From: a virus
DNA: 24,855 nucleotides
IMG/VR virus record: IMGVR_UViG_3300022937_000137
Coordinates: 1 to 24,855 of that record
Direction: 5' to 3' (one strand)
Shown here one piece after another: positions 10,501-16,500 of the stretch. Position 1 is the stretch's first letter. Each line of letters opens with the position of its first letter. Both the position numbers and the translations under genes were made by a program. The notes under the pieces are model-generated. The model ran no database searches and was not told where the DNA came from. It was given only the letters and a program-made list of their open reading frames with translations.

Positions 10501-13500
10501 TCAATTGCTTTCCAATACGTGCGTGTACTGTCAACATCGTATACAATAACGTTATTTCTTAAATAATCTTTATTCGGTTCCCATACATCGATTGTATCTG
10601 GAGGTAAAATTGTTTGATCAATGACAAAACCTTGAACATCATTAGATCTTCTATAATAGTCAACTTTTCCATTTGCATCAGAATAAGATGATATAAACAA
10701 ATTCTTATTATCACTACTTACTGCAATGCTATCAGAAAATCCTTGCATTTCATTTAAAAAACTATTTGTGTTAATAATTGTTTGATTTGCCTCATAAACA
10801 CTATTATTTTCTATTACTTTCCAATCGTTGTTTTCAAAATTTTCAACCCAAAAACGTTGTCCTTGATAAACTTTTTGTTGTGCTAATGTATTTGCTGCTT
10901 CAATATCTTTTACTCTTACATTGCGTAGTATAGTTACTAAGAAATTTTCATTTGTAAAACTTGAAGGTTGATTGTCAGAAGAAGTTTTAATTGTAATTTT
11001 ATCAAGATTTGTATTATCAACAATATAAAGTCCATTTAAGTCATATTCTTGAGCTCCTTTAACTCCTATAATATCACCTACTTTTATTATGTCTCCGGGC
11101 CATCTATCAATTTTTATTTGCCAAAGTTGATTTCCGTCTGTATCGGTAGTTTCTAAATCAGTAAAATCTATTGCTTTTGCACCTGATTCTATATGTTGAT
11201 AAACTGCCCAAGGATTTTCTCCTTGTTCAACTACCCAAATATAGGAACCTAAAATAAGCTGATTTACATCTCCTGTAGGCAATTCCGCATTATTTCCTGC
11301 TACAAATGCAACATCTTCCTCGTTAACAAAACCACCCGATTTTATAATCTCCGTATCTAGTATTTTTGTAGGGAACGGCTTGTGATCATAATCAGCTGGC
11401 TTATCATACATTTGAAATGGTAAAATTCTATAATGACGATCATAGTTTGTGTCTGGTAGAGACGTTACTAATTCTATAGCCTGAGGAGAATCAACAATTT
11501 TTTCTTCTTCAAAATTAATTTCTATTTGATTTTTATTATCAACGTTTCCGTATCTACCTACTTGAATTGCCCATTCTTCGTAAAATTCTAATGTGTCTTG
11601 GCCCGAATTACCTAAAGAAGAAAATAATTTATCTAGTGCATTCTTTGTGCCTTTATCTTGGATAAATCCTTGATAGAATTTATATTGGCTTACATCATCT
11701 TGAATTATATTTGCAAGATATTGTCTTTTTTGGAATCCAGTAAGATGCTTAGCCATTTTTTGTAATTCACTATCAAATCCTGTTGTATCTAAATTATAAA
11801 AATCACTAAACTGATCAATTCTGTAGTCAAAATTTGTAATTAGTTCTGATTCTGGTTTTTTGCTTAATCTATACCAATCATTAGAATTAAATTTGTTAGT
11901 TCCAGGAATATTATTTGTAGCTACATAATAAAACTGTCTATATTTTACTATACTACCTATAGCGTAATCTTTCCAATTTGTCCAATCTGTAACTTTAGCA
12001 TCATCATACACAAATCCTGGAATATTTAGGCCTCCGTTCCAATCAGCTGCACGATATCCTGTGACTTTGATTCTTTCTTGTCTGTAACCTGTTGAAGGTT
12101 CGAACACCACATCATTGAACACAGTTTTGTTATCAATTACAACTACGTGTTCTTTATGCACAAGAGGTAATGCAGCACTATACAATCCTTCGGTAGTGTC
12201 AATGGTTTCTATACCAAAACTATTTTTGTTTCTGAGTAAACTTGTAAATTCTGTAGATAATGGCTCACCGTTAGCTTGCAAAATACTATAAGGATAAAAT
12301 GCATCATTTATATTATCAACTACAAAATAATCTTGTTTAAAGTTAAAACTATTAGCAGCAGGTGATAATGTAATAACTGTTCCACTTGCCCATCCTTGTG
12401 TGGTCCAGAATAAAAATTCTTTACAAATTTGATCCCAGTTGTTAACTAATCCTTCGCCTTCTACATAATTAAACTCAAAACCTATATCTTGTAGTCTTTC
12501 ACCATAGCCAAGAAGGAAATCTACTACATCTTGCGAGGTTGAAAGTGTTGTACCGTATTGTAAGCTTAGAACTTCAGTTTTATCAAAATTACGTTTAAAA
12601 CCAGCAGTTTTGCCGCCAACAGTTGGCAGTTCAGGTAACTTGACAAAATTTTGTAAACTAAAACTTTCACCTGACGTATGATCTTTTAAAGCTCTATAAA
12701 AATTATTATTATATTCTACTACTGTATCTTTTACATAAAACTTTGCAGATTGCCAGTCTGTAGAAGATTCGGATATACCACCAACTGTTACATTTACTGA
12801 TTTACTACCTATTCTTGGAGTATAATATTCAAAAAATGGATTCTCGTTATTATATCCTCTAATAGTAAATCCGTTAGCTCTTTTTTCTACAACAACTCCA
12901 CTATAGGTTGCAATTTTTTGAGGAGAACTAGTATTGAAAATAATTTTATAATTTTCTTGAGGAATATATATTCCTCCTTCCTCTAATTGTTGTTGTGGAC
13001 TACGGCTATCTAAAACTAAATTTAATTTTGAAGTATCACTAAAACTACCTAATTTAAAGCCTAATTGGTTTTGTATTGACTTTACTTCATTTTGATAATC
13101 TTCGTAGATTGTGAGTATATCATTTGCTACTAGATTATATATAAAGTTGATAAAACCAGCAGCCAAAACTCTTTGATTGTCAGCATATGTATTAGGAAAT
13201 ACAATACTGTCTGTTCTAATATGCTTATTGTTATTATATACATACTGTCCTGCAAGATTTTTTGAAATTCTTGATACATCAAACCCTTTACTTAATGTAT
13301 CCGAAGGTTTATTCAACAACATACTAGATATAACAGCAAATGGATAATCAGAACTTCTTCTCCACGCAGTTTCAACTGGGGCCTCGTCGCCAAAATTGAA
13401 ATTGTTTGTGCTTTGTCTAAGTACAAAACCTTTTACATAACCGCTTTGTTGTGGCGGCTTTAATTTACCTTTTGAATCAACCGGAATGTGTGAAAGTATT

Positions 13501-16500
13501 CCAGGTCGGCTATATTGAGTTGTATATCTTGTATTTTCAGGATCAGCAATTTTTCCTGCTTCTATATCTCTCCATAAAATTAAATTATCACTTGTGTATG
13601 GGGCGGGACCGTATACTGTATCCCACCATTTTGGTTTACGTTTTATTCCTAGTATTTCCCAAGGCTGCGAATGTGGTTTATCTGTGCCAAACGCTCTTTT
13701 GTAGATTCCTCTCCAAAAACCAGGTAAAAGATTTCCGTTAGGATCTAATGCAGTTGAATAGTTAAATGTGAAAGAGTTATTGCGATCATAAAAATAATTA
13801 TCTGAATAATCAGCGTCAACTAATGTGAGCCATCTTTTAAAGTATTGCAGTAATGAACTATTAATTTCTGCTCTAGAAAAAACGTTATTAGATTTATCAT
13901 CACCTAAAAACTTATCAACATCTAATCCTGTATTTTCATAGTTTACTTTTATATTATTAAAGATTCTTTTTTCTAATTCTAAAAGTAATTCATCTCTATA
14001 ATCTAAGTATGCTCTAACATAACTTCCGTCGTGACCTCTAATAAATGGAATACCGGTTGGATAAGAATCTATTTCAACATTATCTTCGCCGCCGTGAACT
14101 CCTCCAGTATTTGGCATATAAAGAGTAACATTTAAACCTTTAAATTGGTGTTTGTGTATTTCTCCTGTGCCACCATTTTCAATGTCTGCTGATTTAGCTG
14201 CTTGTTGTGTAGTAAACAAAGGATAGAACCATCCTCGCATTTTAGCGTTTTGGAATCCTTCAGAAACTTCGCCATAAACTTTATATTTTTTATCGTCTAA
14301 CGCATTTTCTGTTTGGTAAGTGTCATCTAAAAGAAGTTCAGGATAGTATTTTGGATACAATCCTAATTTTGTCGGCGTAGGAGCAATGTAAGAACCGTCA
14401 GTAGTTTCAAACTCGTATATTTCAATAATATCATCTTCAGTTTGTCCTGCTTCAATTATTACATAACCGTCATTACTGAAACTGTAATCTAATTCTGCTG
14501 TAAGTTGAACTCCGTTCAAATATACATTAATAGCTTTTGCTGATAATTCGTCAAGGCTAAATGCGTTGCTTAGAGCATATTGACTTATTCTAGAATCTAA
14601 TACTTTATATGCTAGTCTATTGTAAGGACCATAACCTAGCATATCTGAAAAGTAAAACGGTTGAGACTTTACTTTATCTTTATTAATTTCTTGTAGAATT
14701 TTATCGACGTGCTGCTTTGTTTCTCCGTCATAACCTAAAGATTCAGATGTTTGTAAAAAAATTCTTTTAAATCTATTGTATTCAGTATTCGAATACCTGA
14801 TAGCTTTTACTAAATTATAATTTTTATTTGTAATGTGATAAAGAGATAAGTTTAACGGACTAGAATGTTTAACAAATCTTTTTCCGTATTTGCTTACATT
14901 TCCTATATCTCTAATATTTCCTACTCCAGGAAACGTACCAATAAAATTAGGAATTTCCGGCACCATACTATCTACGTGATCAATTACTTCACCTAGAGTA
15001 AATTCACCTATGTCATCGTTCATAGGATTTCTATCTAAATTTATAGGAACTTCATAATATCCTAAATTATTTTTTATAGCACTACTATAGGCTTTAATAA
15101 TTATTGAATCATTAATAGATAGATCTGTATTAAATCTAATTAATGCTTCTTTGTTGATACGGTTAATTACATAGTCTGTATTTTTAATTTTTAACTTATT
15201 ATTAACGTATACAATTACTTTTAAATCATTTAAGTCACCGGCATCTTTAAAAACTCTGACAGGAAAATCGTTTGTTTTTTCTAAACTAACGACCCTTTGA
15301 TCTATTACATACTGCTTGCTATATTGTGGTGTATTAGACCAGCCATTTACATAATTAAACGTAGTTCTATCTTTATATTTTCTTAAAAACGCAGTATCTG
15401 TGTTAACAGTTACAATTTGATCATTGTTTTGTACTGTAAACTTGTCAGTTTGTAAATTAAAATCAAATAATATATCACCAGAATTTTCTATAGATCGATA
15501 CGATAAAGCAAATCCTAATTCTGAATCGATAAATCCATCTTCGTTTTCTTTGTAAGAAAATATTTTTGTACCTTTAAAAGTAGATGAATTAAATACATCC
15601 AAATCTCCGTAAGGATTGCCTTGTGGACAACATAAATCAAACATAGGAGGTTGGTTTACTTTATTTTTTTCTTGTGCTACTTTCCAAACGCTGTTTTCAT
15701 AAAAATACGTTTTACCACTATTTTTGGTTCCATTTTTAACAAATACAGTTTCTAAATCTAAAGGTTGGCTATCTTCAGCTTCTACTAAAGATATTTGTCT
15801 TTGATTGTTAATTGTTAGAAATTTTACAATAAAAATTTTACCGTTAACTAATAAATCTGTATCAGCAGTAAAAAGTATTCTCATTCCTTCTGCTAGATTT
15901 ACACCATCTATATTATATCCTAGCTGACCTTCGATTGTAGAGAAAACGTCAGTTGTAAATGTATCAACTAAGTCAACGTCTGATTTAGCAAAAACTCCGT
16001 AATTATAAAGTTTCAATCCGGCTTCAAATTCTAAAATTGGCCTGCGAGCCCTAAAATCTTCATTTAGATTGATAGGAATATTATTAAATTTATAACTTTG
16101 TTCTATTACATCTCTATGAAACCATTTATTATATCTAGACCAAGCATTTTTATCTTTACTTGCTCTGTTTATGATAATATAATCTTTATCTGTGGCATAT
16201 GCACTTGCGTTTGAAAAAGGCAATGCATCAAACTGGTCGGAATCAAAAGGTATAAGAATATCTTGCGTATATCCGGAGGGTATTATAACATCCTTTTCGT
16301 TAATTAAAGTTATCTTGTCTCCTACACCTTCAACATACCATTGATCTTGTTCATATATTTTTGGTGTAATATTTCCTTGGAATCTAATTTTCATTCCATT
16401 AGAAAGAGTTACGCCGTTAGAACTTGTATAAGTTTTTTTACCTAATATTTCATTTTGTACATCTAGTGAAGTATTTTCTTCTATATCGTAAATTCTAAAA

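Larger units (their letters stand above)
7020..10765 (-). other. Seven FG-GAP-like blade motifs, possible split beta-propeller
   Basis: Seven motifs share the form (F/W/G)-(G/A/F)-(S/D/K)-x-(I/V/F/L), two to six residues, then D/N, two to five residues, L-x-(I/V)-(S/G/K), often followed by G-x-V-x-(I/Y/D)-Y. They sit near residues 2253 (FSDSIAVSSDNKNLFISS), 2365 (FGKSIDVSADGEFLAVGSP), 2997 (FGSNVKITKKNNLYKLLIS), 3185 (FADSFEVSEDGETLIVKS), 3297 (WADSISLSPDGSALAVSVP), 3361 (FGSTISFGKDNLVISS) and 3456 (FGKNLKAKNNHIYVGVPNA). Seven is the blade number of integrin-type FG-GAP propellers. Carbohydrate-binding-like motifs 3 to 6 and a roughly 550-residue segment lie between blades 1 and 4. The propeller is inference from the motif count and spacing. 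Confidence 0.5.

Noticed and set aside
10358-10546. Minus-strand frame of 62 codons inside the giant gene
   Set aside because: It is out of frame within conserved propeller and carbohydrate-binding-like motifs of the giant protein, so it is a shadow.
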